Shown here in pieces: positions 39,950 to 48,007 of a DNA stretch of 48,007 nucleotides. How positions within the stretch are numbered: the stretch's first letter is position 1; every line of letters begins with the position of its first letter. The stretch comes from Victivallales bacterium (GTDB lineage Bacteria; Verrucomicrobiota; Lentisphaeria; Victivallales; UBA1829). The translations under genes were made by a program, and so were the position numbers. The stretch is from positions 1-48,007 of the forward strand of contig JAEEQN010000020.1 in assembly GCA_016285345.1 (NCBI GenBank), in the 5' to 3' direction. A model generated the notes under the pieces. The model made no database searches and was not told the origin of the DNA. It was given only the letters and a program-made list of their open reading frames with translations.

Positions 39950-41677
39950 TCAAAGCTTGTTTTCAAGCTCCGACTGTAATTTTTTGATGAAAGTTTCCAG
40001 ATCCATGGCGCCGAGCTGGTCCTCTCTGCGGGAGCGGACCGCCATCGTGCCTTCGGTCTGTTCCTTCTCGCCGATCACAGCCATGAACGGGATGCGCTGG
40101 AGGCGGGCGTCCTTGATCTTGGCGCCCATGCTCTCGGAGCGGACGTCGCACAGGACCTGGAATCCGGCCTTGCGGAGGCCGTCGGCGACCTTCTGCGCGT
40201 ATTCATGCTGTTTCTCGGTGATCGGGATCACGCAGACCTGGGTCGGAGCCAGCCACAGCGGGAACGCGCCCGCGTAGTGCTCGACCAGGATGCCGAAGAA
40301 GCGTTCCAGCGAGCCGAAGAGCGCGCGGTGCACCATGTAAGGCTGGTGAAGCGCGCCGTCCGCGCCGACGTACGTGATGCCGAAGCGTTCCGGCAGGTTG
40401 AAGTCGAACTGGATCGTGCTGGTCTGCCATTCGCGGCCGATCGCATCCTTGATCTTGAGGTCGATCTTCGGGCCGTAGAACGCGCCGCCGCCCTCGTCCA
40501 CTTCGTATTCGAGGCCGCAGGCTTCGATGGCCTGGACGAGCGACTTCTGCGCCTGTTCCCAGCGGGCCGGATCGCCGACCGCCTTGGCGGGACGGGTGGA
40601 GAGGTACGCCTTGATCTCCGGGAATCCGAAGGTCTTCCAGATGTAGAGGCAGAACTTGAGGACTTCCATGATCTCGCTTTCGATCTGTTCCGGCGTGCAG
40701 ATGATGTGCGCGTCGTCCTGCGTGAAGCCGCGGACGCGCATCAGGCCGTGGAGCACGCCGCTCTTCTCGTAGCGGTACACGGTGCCGAGTTCCGCCCAGC
40801 GGCAGGGGAGTTCGCGGTAGGAACGCACGCGGCTCTTGTATATCTCGATGTGGAACGGGCAGTTCATGGGCTTGGCGTAGTAGTCGAACTCGTCGATCTG
40901 CATCGGGGAGTACATGCTCTCCTTGTAGAATCCGAGGTGGCCGCTGGTCTCCCAGAGCTGGCTGCGTCCGATATGCGGCGTATACAGCAGGTCGTAGCCG
41001 TGCGCCAGGTGCTCCTTGCGCCAGAACGTCTCGATGACGTTGCGGATGTAGGCTCCTTTCGGGTGCCAGAGGACGAGGCCGGGGCCGACCATTTCGGAGA
41101 TGCTGAAGAGGTCGAGCTCCTTGCCGAGGCGGCGGTGGTCGCGCTTCTTGGCTTCCTCGATGCGCTGGAGATACGCCTTGAGTTCCTTCTTGTCGGCGAA
41201 CGCGGTGCCGTAGATGCGCTGGAGCATCGGGTTCTTCTCGTCGCCGCGGTAGTAGGAACCGGCGACGGAGAGCAGCTTGAACGCGCCGATCTCGTTGGTG
41301 TTGGAGACGTGCGGGCCGCGGCAGAGGTCGGTGAAGTCGCCGCAGATGTAGAACGTGATCTCGCTGTCGTCCGGGATGTCGGCGAGGCGTTCGAGCTTGT
41401 ACTTCTGGCCGCGTCCGGCGAGGAACGCGTGGGCGTCTTCGCGGGTCATGACCTTGCGTTCGAACGGGAGATGCGCCTTCGCGATCTCCTCCATCTTGGC
41501 TTCGATCTTCGCCAGGTCGTCGACGGTGAGGCGGGTTTCCAGGTCGAAGTCGTAGTAGAAGCCGTCCTCGGTCGACGGACCGATGTCGAATTTAGCGTTC
41601 GGGTAGAGTTCCTGCACCGCCGCCGCCATCACGTGGGCCGCGCTGTGCCGAATGGTTTCCAACGGGTATTTTCCCAT
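39950..41677 (-). CDS. thrS: Threonine-tRNA ligase, short form without TGS domain
   Basis: The 575-residue protein starts directly at the second additional domain (HSAAHVMAAAVQELYP, zinc-editing HxxxH, and CRGPHV). It has the class II core with MNCPFHIEIYKS, RYEKSGVLHGLMRVRGFTQDDAH (motif 2 and zinc His) and a C-terminal HGTP anticodon-binding domain. The usual N-terminal TGS domain (about 60 residues) is absent, and no upstream in-frame extension exists. First gene of the thrS-infC-rpmI-rplT-pheS-pheT operon. Confidence 0.96.
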   Translation of the reverse strand: MGKYPLETIRHSAAHVMAAAVQELYPNAKFDIGPSTEDGFYYDFDLETRLTVDDLAKIEAKMEEIAKAHLPFERKVMTREDAHAFLAGRGQKYKLERLADIPDDSEITFYICGDFTDLCRGPHVSNTNEIGAFKLLSVAGSYYRGDEKNPMLQRIYGTAFADKKELKAYLQRIEEAKKRDHRRLGKELDLFSISEMVGPGLVLWHPKGAYIRNVIETFWRKEHLAHGYDLLYTPHIGRSQLWETSGHLGFYKESMYSPMQIDEFDYYAKPMNCPFHIEIYKSRVRSYRELPCRWAELGTVYRYEKSGVLHGLMRVRGFTQDDAHIICTPEQIESEIMEVLKFCLYIWKTFGFPEIKAYLSTRPAKAVGDPARWEQAQKSLVQAIEACGLEYEVDEGGGAFYGPKIDLKIKDAIGREWQTSTIQFDFNLPERFGITYVGADGALHQPYMVHRALFGSLERFFGILVEHYAGAFPLWLAPTQVCVIPITEKQHEYAQKVADGLRKAGFQVLCDVRSESMGAKIKDARLQRIPFMAVIGEKEQTEGTMAVRSRREDQLGAMDLETFIKKLQSELENKL

Positions 41678-41730
41678 TTGAGTTTCCTCGCGAGTATGTG
41701 ATTTATGAATTTATAGACAGATATTCAATT

Positions 41731-41759
41731 AATATACACGTGTTTCAGCGAAAATGCAA
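41731..41759 (-). promoter_or_regulatory. Promoter of the thrS-infC-rpmI-rplT-pheS-pheT operon
   Basis: Minus strand TTGCAT (41754-41759), 17-bp spacer, TATATT (41731-41736). Predicted leader is short, about 45 nt, with no T-box or large hairpin. Confidence 0.65.
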
Positions 41760-41835
41760 GCCGCCGCCCTGCCCCGCCGGGAGAAAAAAGGCGTTTTTGA
41801 TTGAAATAACGCCGATTTCCCAATTCAGAGGATAG

Positions 41836-44800
41836 TCAGGTTTTCCGTCCGGGAATGGCGGACAGCGGGACGGCGGACAATGCGGACTGAAGCGTCGCCG
41901 GGGTCGCCTTCTGAACCGTGGGAAGTTCCGGGGTCCAGGCGGCGATGCGCGCCTCCTGCAGCAGCAGGAAGAATTCGAAGAACGGGCGGCAGTCCTCCAG
42001 GCTGACTCCGGCGTCGTACAGCAGATGGAATTTGTCGATGAACGGCGCGATCGCCTCGCCCTTTGTGCGGTCGCGTCCGTAGGACTGGTCGGCGCGTTCG
42101 AGACGCACCCGGAGCGAGCGCAGATAACGCGGATAACGCGCCACGGCGTCTGGCGTCCGCAGGAATCCCTTGCGGAACAGCACAGCAAGCTGGCGGTTCA
42201 CGTCGACGTCGGTGAAGCAATCCGCCGGGACGTCCCCGAGGCGGCGTTCGATCGGCTCGTAGGCGGACAGCAGCTGAAGCAGCGCCGAAGCGTCCTCACG
42301 CACGGCGTCCGCCAGACGGTTCCGCAACCTCAGGCACGCGTCGTCGAAAGCTTTCGGATCGCGGATGGTTTCCGGCGGACAGCCGATGGCGCGGGCGACG
42401 GCGTTGTCGGTCAGGTCGGCGCGCCAGTCAGGATCGTCCGGGAAAAACTCGTGTTCGAGCGTGCGGCCGAGTTTCGCATAGCTCCGCATGTGCTCGAACA
42501 TCTCGGGGTAGCGGATGCGGAAGAGGGTCAGGACGGCGCGGCGGTGCGCGGCGCGCGCCTCGGCTTCGTCCAGGAAAAGCGCGCAGCCGATGCTTTCCCC
42601 GCCCTGCTCCCGGAAGAAGCCCGGATAGACTTCGCGGCCCTTGCCGTGGTTCAGACGAATGGAAACGGGAAGTTCGGGGATGTCGCCCGGCCAGGAAGTC
42701 TCACCGTGAAATTCCCATTTGCGGGCGGCGGCGTGGCGGCTGGACACGGTCTCCGCGGAATCGTCCACCTCGGGCAGGTCGCGGACCACGCGCAGGAGCT
42801 TGCCGTGATCGTTCAGGATCGCGAATTTGAGGATGAGGTATTCCGGCAGTTCGATGTCGTCGAACGCCGATTCGTCGAAGTCGCAGCCGCGGAAAGTCCG
42901 CAGGAACGACGCGAGCACGCGCGGCAGGTTGCGCGCAGGGTAGATTTCGTTATGCTTCAGCCCGTCCAGAAACGCCTCGACGCATTCGTCCAGCGGCAGC
43001 AGCTTCTTGCGTTCGGTCTTGGTGAGGGAACGGAACATGTAGTCGAGCTTCATGCGGAGGAATCCGGGCACGAGGTATTCGGCGGCGGCGCGCGGGAAAA
43101 GGTTCATGTGCGCCTCCGGCAGATACACCGTGATGCCGTCATCCTCCTCGCCGGGGTCGTAGATATACTCCAGGCGGTAGCTCTCGCCCTCGGCCTCGAG
43201 GCGGTCCGGGTAATCCGCGTCCGGCAGGGAGTCCGGCGGCACGAGCGCGATGTCCTCCGGCTTCGGGTCGTACGAACGGTGTCGCCGGGTCCAGTCCTTG
43301 CGGACGTCGGACACGCTGCACATCCATGGCGGCAGGACACGCAGGAAATGCTGTTCCAGCGCGTGCAGGTCGACCACGGAGCCGGAACGCCGGAGTTTCG
43401 CCTCGAACGTATGCAGACGGCGCACCAGTTCGTTGCAGCGCACCAGCCACGGCGCGGCCGGGTCCTTGATGGCGCACGGCACCAGCGCCTCCTTGATGAA
43501 CACCGCCCGCGCGGCGTCCCGGTCGACGCGTCCGTAGTGGCAGCGGCGGCCCGGATGGATCGGGAGCGCCCCGGCGAAGACGCGTTCGCGGGCGAACACG
43601 AATCCGCTGACCTCGTCCCAGGCGACGCGGTCATAGGTGCGCGAACACAGCTCCGGCGCGATCTCCTCCAGCCATGCGCCCTCGACCACGGCGCAGCACC
43701 GCCCGAAAACGCGGCTGGTCTCCATGATCGTGAAGCAAAGAAGCCATTCGGGCGCTTTTTTGAGCTTGGCGAGTGCGGAACCGGGGAAGATGGAGAACAT
43801 GCGGCCCGTACGGTCGAAATACTGTTTCTTCTCAGGGTCCCAGCACGCCAGACGGCGCGGCAGGCCGCCCATGAGGGATTTGTGGATCGGGTCGGACCTG
43901 TCCGCGCGGAGTTCGATTCTGAGGGAATCCAGCTCTGTTTCCGGCTGGAGGTATTCGAGCAGGTCGGCGCACAGGTTGCGCCATTCCTGCATGCGCCGGA
44001 AATTCAGGTAGTTGGTGCGGCAGAATTTGCGGAACTGCGACTTGGAGACCCGAAACGCCTCGTCCGCCGCCAGCCACAGTTTCAGGATGCTCAGGAAATC
44101 CGATTCCGGCACGTCGAACTGACGCTGCGCCGTATCCGCCTCCTTCGCTTTCTCGAAGGGACGTTCGCGCGGGTCCTGGATCGACAGAAACGCCGCGATC
44201 AGCAGGATTTCCGGCAGAACGCCGCGGTCGACGCCGTCGAGCAGGATGCGTCCGAGGCGCGGCCCGACGGGAAGTTCCGCCAGACGCCGCCCCTCCTCCG
44301 TGAGTGCGCCGGAAGCGTCGATGGCGTGCAGGTCGGTCAGCGTGGTCAGGCCCTCGCGGATCAGCTGGGGCGACGGCGGATCGACGAACGGGAACTGCAC
44401 GATCGGGGGGAGTCTCAGCGCCGCCATCTGCAGGATGACGCCCGCCAGGGATGCGCGCTGTATCTCCGGCGGCGTGAACTCGGCCGCGTCAGCAAGCGTT
44501 TCCTCGGAGCAGAGATGCACGCATACGCCGTCCTGTTCGCGTCCGCATCGTCCGCGGCGCTGCATGGCGCTCGCGCGGGAGACGCCTTCGATGCGGAGTT
44601 CCTGGATGCCGCTTTTCGGGTTATAGCGGGAAAGGCGCACCAGCCCGGAATCGACCACGTAGCGGATGCCGGGGATCGTGATGGACGTTTCCGCCACGTT
44701 CGTCGCCAGCACGATCCGGCGGTTCGAGGACTGCGGCGCGAAGATGCGTTCCTGTTCGGACGCGCTCATGCGCCCGAAGAGCGGCAGGATCTCCGTGTGG

Positions 44801-45741
44801 GGGTAGTCGCGCCCGGTCAGCATGTCGGCGCAGTCGCGGATTTCGCGTTCGCCGGGCAGGAAGACCAGAATGCCGCCGCGCTCGCCCGCGTCAAGCAGGT
44901 ATTCCACGCCGCGCGCGACCGATTCGGCGAGTTCTTCGTCCTGAAGCGGCTCCAGATAGACGTCCTCGACCGGGAACACGCGACCGCCGACCTCGATAAC
45001 GGGAGCGTCGCCGAAGAACGACGCGATGCGGGCGGCGTCGAGCGTGGCGGACGAGATGATGACGCGGAGTTCGGGCCGCCGCGCGAGCAGGAGCTTCATG
45101 TATCCGAGCAGGAAGTCGATGTTGAGGGAACGTTCGTGCACCTCGTCCAGGATGATGCAGTCGTACTGGTACAGCTTCGGGTCGTTCTGCGTCTCGGCGA
45201 GCAAGATGCCGTCCGTCATGAACTTGATGACCGTGGAGTCGTCCGTACGGTCGTCGAACCGCACCTGATAGCCGATCTCGTGTCCGCACGTGCAGCCGGT
45301 CTCGTTCGAAAGACGGCGCGCGAGCGCGGAGGCGGCGATCCTGCGCGGCTGGGTGCAGCCGATCCGTCCGGCGCGCCCGAATCCCTCCAGCAGCGCGGCC
45401 TTCGGGAGCTGGGTGGTCTTGCCGGAACCCGTCGTACCGCAGACGACAATGACCTGATGCGATTTCAGCGCGGCGCGGATTTCCGGGATCTTCGCTGTGA
45501 TCGGAAGGTTGTCCGGGAACTCGCATCGGATGCGTGACGCGGCGGGGACGAGCGAACGTTTCTGCGCGGTCGCGAGCAGACGGAAAAACTCCTCGCGTTT
45601 TGACTCGGCGGCATCTGGATCGCTGTCCAGCAGATCCAGAAACGCGCGGCGGCGTTTGTTCAGGCGGGCGCGGTCGGTCAGACGCAGAGCGGACCAGATA
45701 CGCGCGACTTCCCGCCGGACCTGGCGCGGGTCGATGCTCAT
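41836..45741 (-). CDS. hrpA: ATP-dependent RNA helicase HrpA
   Basis: The 1301-residue DEAH-box protein has Walker A GTTGSGKT (102-109), TQPRRIAA (Ia), DEVH (199-202, in place of DEAH), SSATLDA (III) and QRRGRCGREQDG (VI). These are followed by the helicase-associated and OB-fold domains and a long C-terminal DUF3418 region, the full HrpA layout. It unwinds RNA with ATP; in E. coli HrpA acts on stalled or collided ribosomes and on fimbrial mRNA. The start overlaps the upstream glycosyltransferase stop by 4 bases (ATGA). Confidence 0.95.
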   Translation of the reverse strand: MSIDPRQVRREVARIWSALRLTDRARLNKRRRAFLDLLDSDPDAAESKREEFFRLLATAQKRSLVPAASRIRCEFPDNLPITAKIPEIRAALKSHQVIVVCGTTGSGKTTQLPKAALLEGFGRAGRIGCTQPRRIAASALARRLSNETGCTCGHEIGYQVRFDDRTDDSTVIKFMTDGILLAETQNDPKLYQYDCIILDEVHERSLNIDFLLGYMKLLLARRPELRVIISSATLDAARIASFFGDAPVIEVGGRVFPVEDVYLEPLQDEELAESVARGVEYLLDAGERGGILVFLPGEREIRDCADMLTGRDYPHTEILPLFGRMSASEQERIFAPQSSNRRIVLATNVAETSITIPGIRYVVDSGLVRLSRYNPKSGIQELRIEGVSRASAMQRRGRCGREQDGVCVHLCSEETLADAAEFTPPEIQRASLAGVILQMAALRLPPIVQFPFVDPPSPQLIREGLTTLTDLHAIDASGALTEEGRRLAELPVGPRLGRILLDGVDRGVLPEILLIAAFLSIQDPRERPFEKAKEADTAQRQFDVPESDFLSILKLWLAADEAFRVSKSQFRKFCRTNYLNFRRMQEWRNLCADLLEYLQPETELDSLRIELRADRSDPIHKSLMGGLPRRLACWDPEKKQYFDRTGRMFSIFPGSALAKLKKAPEWLLCFTIMETSRVFGRCCAVVEGAWLEEIAPELCSRTYDRVAWDEVSGFVFARERVFAGALPIHPGRRCHYGRVDRDAARAVFIKEALVPCAIKDPAAPWLVRCNELVRRLHTFEAKLRRSGSVVDLHALEQHFLRVLPPWMCSVSDVRKDWTRRHRSYDPKPEDIALVPPDSLPDADYPDRLEAEGESYRLEYIYDPGEEDDGITVYLPEAHMNLFPRAAAEYLVPGFLRMKLDYMFRSLTKTERKKLLPLDECVEAFLDGLKHNEIYPARNLPRVLASFLRTFRGCDFDESAFDDIELPEYLILKFAILNDHGKLLRVVRDLPEVDDSAETVSSRHAAARKWEFHGETSWPGDIPELPVSIRLNHGKGREVYPGFFREQGGESIGCALFLDEAEARAAHRRAVLTLFRIRYPEMFEHMRSYAKLGRTLEHEFFPDDPDWRADLTDNAVARAIGCPPETIRDPKAFDDACLRLRNRLADAVREDASALLQLLSAYEPIERRLGDVPADCFTDVDVNRQLAVLFRKGFLRTPDAVARYPRYLRSLRVRLERADQSYGRDRTKGEAIAPFIDKFHLLYDAGVSLEDCRPFFEFFLLLQEARIAAWTPELPTVQKATPATLQSALSAVPLSAIPGRKT

Positions 45742-46844
45742 AGATACTCTCCGGCGCCGGGCGACTGGATGAAGTTCACAAGCACATCGGCGCGCCGGTA
45801 AAAGTCCGCCGGACCGTGTGCATACGTCAGAACCTGCTGCCGCCAGTAGTACAGACCGTTGTCGGAGATGCCCGCGAGGTAGTCCAGCTCGGCGCTCAGC
45901 GCGCCGGAATCGAACGGTTCGTTCAGGACGTGTCCGCCGGACGCCAGCACGATGTCCTGGAATCCGCAGACCTCGGTGCAGACCACGGGCAAACCGGAAG
46001 CGATCGCCTCGATCAGAATGGAACCGGCGGCCTCGCGCCGGGCGGGATGCACCAGATAATCGGCGGCGCAGAGGAGTTCCGGCAGGTCGGGCCGTCCGCC
46101 GTCGAAGATCACGCGGTCGGCGATCCCGAGTTCAACGGCCTGTTTTTCGCACTGTTCGCGGCCGAGGAATCCGGTGATGAACAACCGAAGACGGGCGCGG
46201 CGTTCCGGCGGAAGTTCGGCGTAGGCGGTCAGGGTGCGGTCAATGCCTTTCAGAAGCATGTCGTGCGCAGCGGAGATGGCGAGGCGTTCCCCGTCCTTCA
46301 GACCGAGTTCGGCGCGTTTGCGGACGCGGACCGCGTCGGGATCCGGCACACGTCCACAGGCGGGATTCATGCCCGGCGGCAGACGCAGGAACCGCGCGGG
46401 CTGCGTGCCGTAGACGCCGAAAAACGCGTTGATCTGCGGCGTAACCAAATAGAAAATGTATGTGGAGGATTCGGGCGAGAAAACCGCCTGTTCGCGTGCC
46501 AGAAGGCGCGGATCGGCGTTCTCCGGGGCGCTGCCGAGGCAGTCGAAGCCCGCGAAATAGAAATCCACGCCGGGGATCAGCTCGAACGCCGCCGTCCGGT
46601 CAAAAGATTCATGTTCTGTCAACTCATGGAACGCCGTTTCAAGCGCATCGAGGTCGTCGGCCTCGCTTGTCCCGGAAAGTTCCGTCGTCAGGATCCTGAG
46701 CTTGTCCGGGCGTTCGCCGTCCCACGAACCGACCAGACACGTCACATCGTGTCCGCGGTCCGCGGCGGCTTCGGCGGCGCGCAGGAAATCCGTCTGGAGG
46801 CCACTGTACGGAAAATAACGGACGATGAGAAAGAGTATCTTCAT
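45738..46844 (-). CDS. waaG: WaaG/RfaG-like LPS core glycosyltransferase (GT4)
   Basis: The 368-residue protein has the GT-B/GT4 layout with the WaaG-typical FLIVRYFPYSGLQTDFLRA start, EQAVFSPESSTYI, the LPPGMNP linker and a C-terminal donor site with EAAGSILIEAIASGLPVV (conserved acidic residues). WaaG adds the first glucose to the LPS inner core from UDP-glucose at the inner membrane, so an outer membrane with LPS is implied. It overlaps both epmA and hrpA by 4 bases, an odd position for an LPS gene, since the other waa genes are not here. Confidence 0.82.
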   Translation of the reverse strand: MKILFLIVRYFPYSGLQTDFLRAAEAAADRGHDVTCLVGSWDGERPDKLRILTTELSGTSEADDLDALETAFHELTEHESFDRTAAFELIPGVDFYFAGFDCLGSAPENADPRLLAREQAVFSPESSTYIFYLVTPQINAFFGVYGTQPARFLRLPPGMNPACGRVPDPDAVRVRKRAELGLKDGERLAISAAHDMLLKGIDRTLTAYAELPPERRARLRLFITGFLGREQCEKQAVELGIADRVIFDGGRPDLPELLCAADYLVHPARREAAGSILIEAIASGLPVVCTEVCGFQDIVLASGGHVLNEPFDSGALSAELDYLAGISDNGLYYWRQQVLTYAHGPADFYRRADVLVNFIQSPGAGEYL

Positions 46845-47776
46845 GGTTCCTGCTCGTCGTCAAGCGGGAAGTCGATTTGCGACAGGGAGTCCGCCCCGGC
46901 GAGAAGCATCACGAGGCGGTCGAATCCGAGCGCGGACCCGGCGGCGGGCGGCATCCCGTGGTCGATCGCGTCCAGAAACGCCGTCGGTTCGGGGTATTCG
47001 GTGAGTCCGAGGCGTTTGCGCGTGGCGCGGGCTGCGGCGAAACGTTCCCGCTGGACGACGGGATCAATCAGCTCGCCGTAGGTGTTCGCCAGTTCGACGC
47101 CCGCCACATAGACCTCCCAGCGTTCGGCGAGGGTCGGATCGGAGGCTTTCGCGCGGGCGAACGCGCCGAAGCGGATGGGGTAGTCGATGAGCACGCACGG
47201 ACGGTCTTTCGGCAGGTTCGGCTCGACTTTTTCGACCAGGATCTCCTCAAACAGCGATTCCTGCTCCGCGACCTCGTCGGCGGAGACGTTCGCGAACGTA
47301 CGGAACGCCTCGCGGACGGGGAGCATCGTCCATTCGCCGCCGAGCTCAACCTCATAGCCGCGGGATTTGATCTTCGTGCCGCCGGTGCATGCGAGCGCGG
47401 CCTCGACGATGATCGCGCGGATGGTCTCCAGCAGCTCCAGATAGTCGGCGTGCGCCATGTAGAATTCGAGCATGTCGAACTCGGTGCGGTGCAGGCGGCC
47501 GCGTTCGCCCGCCCGGAAACACGGCCCGATCTGGTAGATGCGGTCCATGCCCGCGCAGAGCAGGCGCTTCATCTCAAGTTCGGGGGATGTGCGCAAAAAG
47601 AACGCGCCCGAGGGAGGAGCGTCGATATACTCCTCCGCCGCGGGCGCCGCGATGCGGACCGGGGTCGTGACTTCGGTGAATCCGCGTTTGTCGAACCCTG
47701 CCCGGACGGCGGCGAGAACGCGGGCGCGGAATTTCAGCGCCGCGACGGTCTGCTGGAGCCGGGTGAAGGGGTCCAC
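46841..47776 (-). CDS. epmA: Elongation factor P--(R)-beta-lysine ligase EpmA
   Basis: The 311-residue protein is a LysRS-like class II core without the anticodon-binding domain: YIDAPPSGAFFLRTSPELEMKRLLCAG (motif 1-2 region), FRAGERGRLHRTEFDMLEFYMA and GSALGFDRLVMLLAG (motif 3). EpmA attaches beta-lysine to a conserved Lys of EF-P. It starts at GTG 47776 (AAAGG upstream), 13 bp after efp, and its stop overlaps waaG by 4 bases. The EpmB aminomutase is not in the window. Confidence 0.94.
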   Translation of the reverse strand: MDPFTRLQQTVAALKFRARVLAAVRAGFDKRGFTEVTTPVRIAAPAAEEYIDAPPSGAFFLRTSPELEMKRLLCAGMDRIYQIGPCFRAGERGRLHRTEFDMLEFYMAHADYLELLETIRAIIVEAALACTGGTKIKSRGYEVELGGEWTMLPVREAFRTFANVSADEVAEQESLFEEILVEKVEPNLPKDRPCVLIDYPIRFGAFARAKASDPTLAERWEVYVAGVELANTYGELIDPVVQRERFAAARATRKRLGLTEYPEPTAFLDAIDHGMPPAAGSALGFDRLVMLLAGADSLSQIDFPLDDEQEP

Positions 47777-47789
47777 GGTTCGGCCTTTG

Positions 47790-48007
47790 TCAGCCCTTGC
47801 TGACGCGTTCGGCGTATTCTCCGGTGCGGGTGTCGATGCGGATCGTGTCGCCGACGTTGATGAAGAGCGGGACCATGACGTCGTAGCCGTTGTCGGTCTT
47901 GGCGGGCTTCATCACGTTGGAGCTGGCGGTGTCGCCGCGGACGCCGGGTTCGGTCTCGGCGACCACCTTCTCGATGAAGGTCGGGAGGGTGATGTCGATG
48001 AGCTTGC
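47790..48007 (-). CDS. efp: Elongation factor P (5' part outside window)
   Basis: The last 71 or so codons read [40 protein letters not shown] and end AERVSKG, the C-terminal OB domains of EF-P. The start and the modified Lys lie beyond the right edge. EF-P rescues ribosomes stalled at polyproline stretches. Location right before epmA supports a modification pair. Confidence 0.95.
   Translation of the reverse strand, partial: KLIDITLPTFIEKVVAETEPGVRGDTASSNVMKPAKTDNGYDVMVPLFINVGDTIRIDTRTGEYAERVSKG

Noticed and set aside
42025-45537. Open frame of 1170 codons on the plus strand
   Set aside because: Antisense shadow of hrpA, which has all helicase motifs.
1-48007. CRISPR array, prophage or defence island
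   Set aside because: No regularly spaced repeats, cas genes, phage structural genes or restriction genes were seen; the toxin-antitoxin pair alone is not a defence island.

Overview
This window reads as part of a Gram-negative bacterial chromosome, probably from the PVC group and most likely Lentisphaerota/Victivallales. That placement is inferred from gene content, not from a marker-gene tree. Supporting content is a prepilin-type H-x9-DG protein, LL-diaminopimelate aminotransferase, a mannonate dehydratase/SDR pair, a WaaG-like LPS glycosyltransferase and several candidate lipoproteins. Core genes are GC-rich. An insertion sequence and one large secreted protein (about 27.2-30.9 kb) are clearly more AT-rich.

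Layout. 1-7.4 kb: a Tat-exported aldo/keto reductase with two Fe-S motifs (cut by the left edge), a small membrane protein behind a structured RNA leader, a pseudopilin-like protein, an exported metallo-beta-lactamase-fold hydrolase, a metallophosphoesterase, rsmE and dapL. 7.5-13.4 kb: a 1,260-residue hybrid sensor kinase and a large multi-pass membrane protein. 13.4-18.2 kb: a TPP riboswitch, then thiC-thiM-thiE::HAD-thiD and a small membrane protein. 18.4-21.1 kb: rpmJ-rpsM-rpsK-rpoA-rplQ on the minus strand, without rpsD. 21.4-26.8 kb (accessory): a DinJ/YafQ-type toxin-antitoxin pair, three tandem paralogous lipoprotein-like genes with a small membrane protein, and an acyltransferase. 27.1-31.1 kb: a tRNA(CAU), an ISL3-type insertion sequence, an AT-rich AlgX/AlgJ-like secreted protein and a broken MBOAT O-acyltransferase gene. 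31.6-34.0 kb: a uxuB-type SDR and uxuA behind a promoter embedded in a palindromic operator. 34.0-35.1 kb: a small zinc-ribbon protein, a candidate rod-shaped ncRNA with its own terminator, and a cluster of palindromic repeats. 35.1-41.8 kb: the classical thrS-infC-rpmI-rplT-pheS-pheT operon, with infC apparently starting at ATC and a terminator inside the operon before pheS. 41.8-48.0 kb: efp (partial), epmA, a waaG-like gene and hrpA, tightly packed on the minus strand.

Functional links. The thiamin operon joins pyrimidine synthesis (ThiC), thiazole salvage (ThiM), HMP-P phosphorylation (ThiD) and coupling (ThiE), and its fused HAD domain probably supplies thiamin-phosphate phosphatase activity. 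EpmA next to EF-P implies lysylation of EF-P. UxuA and the SDR form the fructuronate-mannonate-KDG branch of hexuronate breakdown. Many intergenic regions carry a sigma70-like promoter of the form TTGAWW or TTGCAT, 16-17 bp, then TATATT/TATAGT.

The items most worth following up are the unidentified leader RNA at 1.75-1.88 kb, the tandem lipoprotein cluster, the orphan AlgX-like gene beside a decayed MBOAT gene, the uxu operator/promoter, and the ncRNA at 34.44-34.67 kb. I did not find a CRISPR array, a prophage or an obvious defence island.
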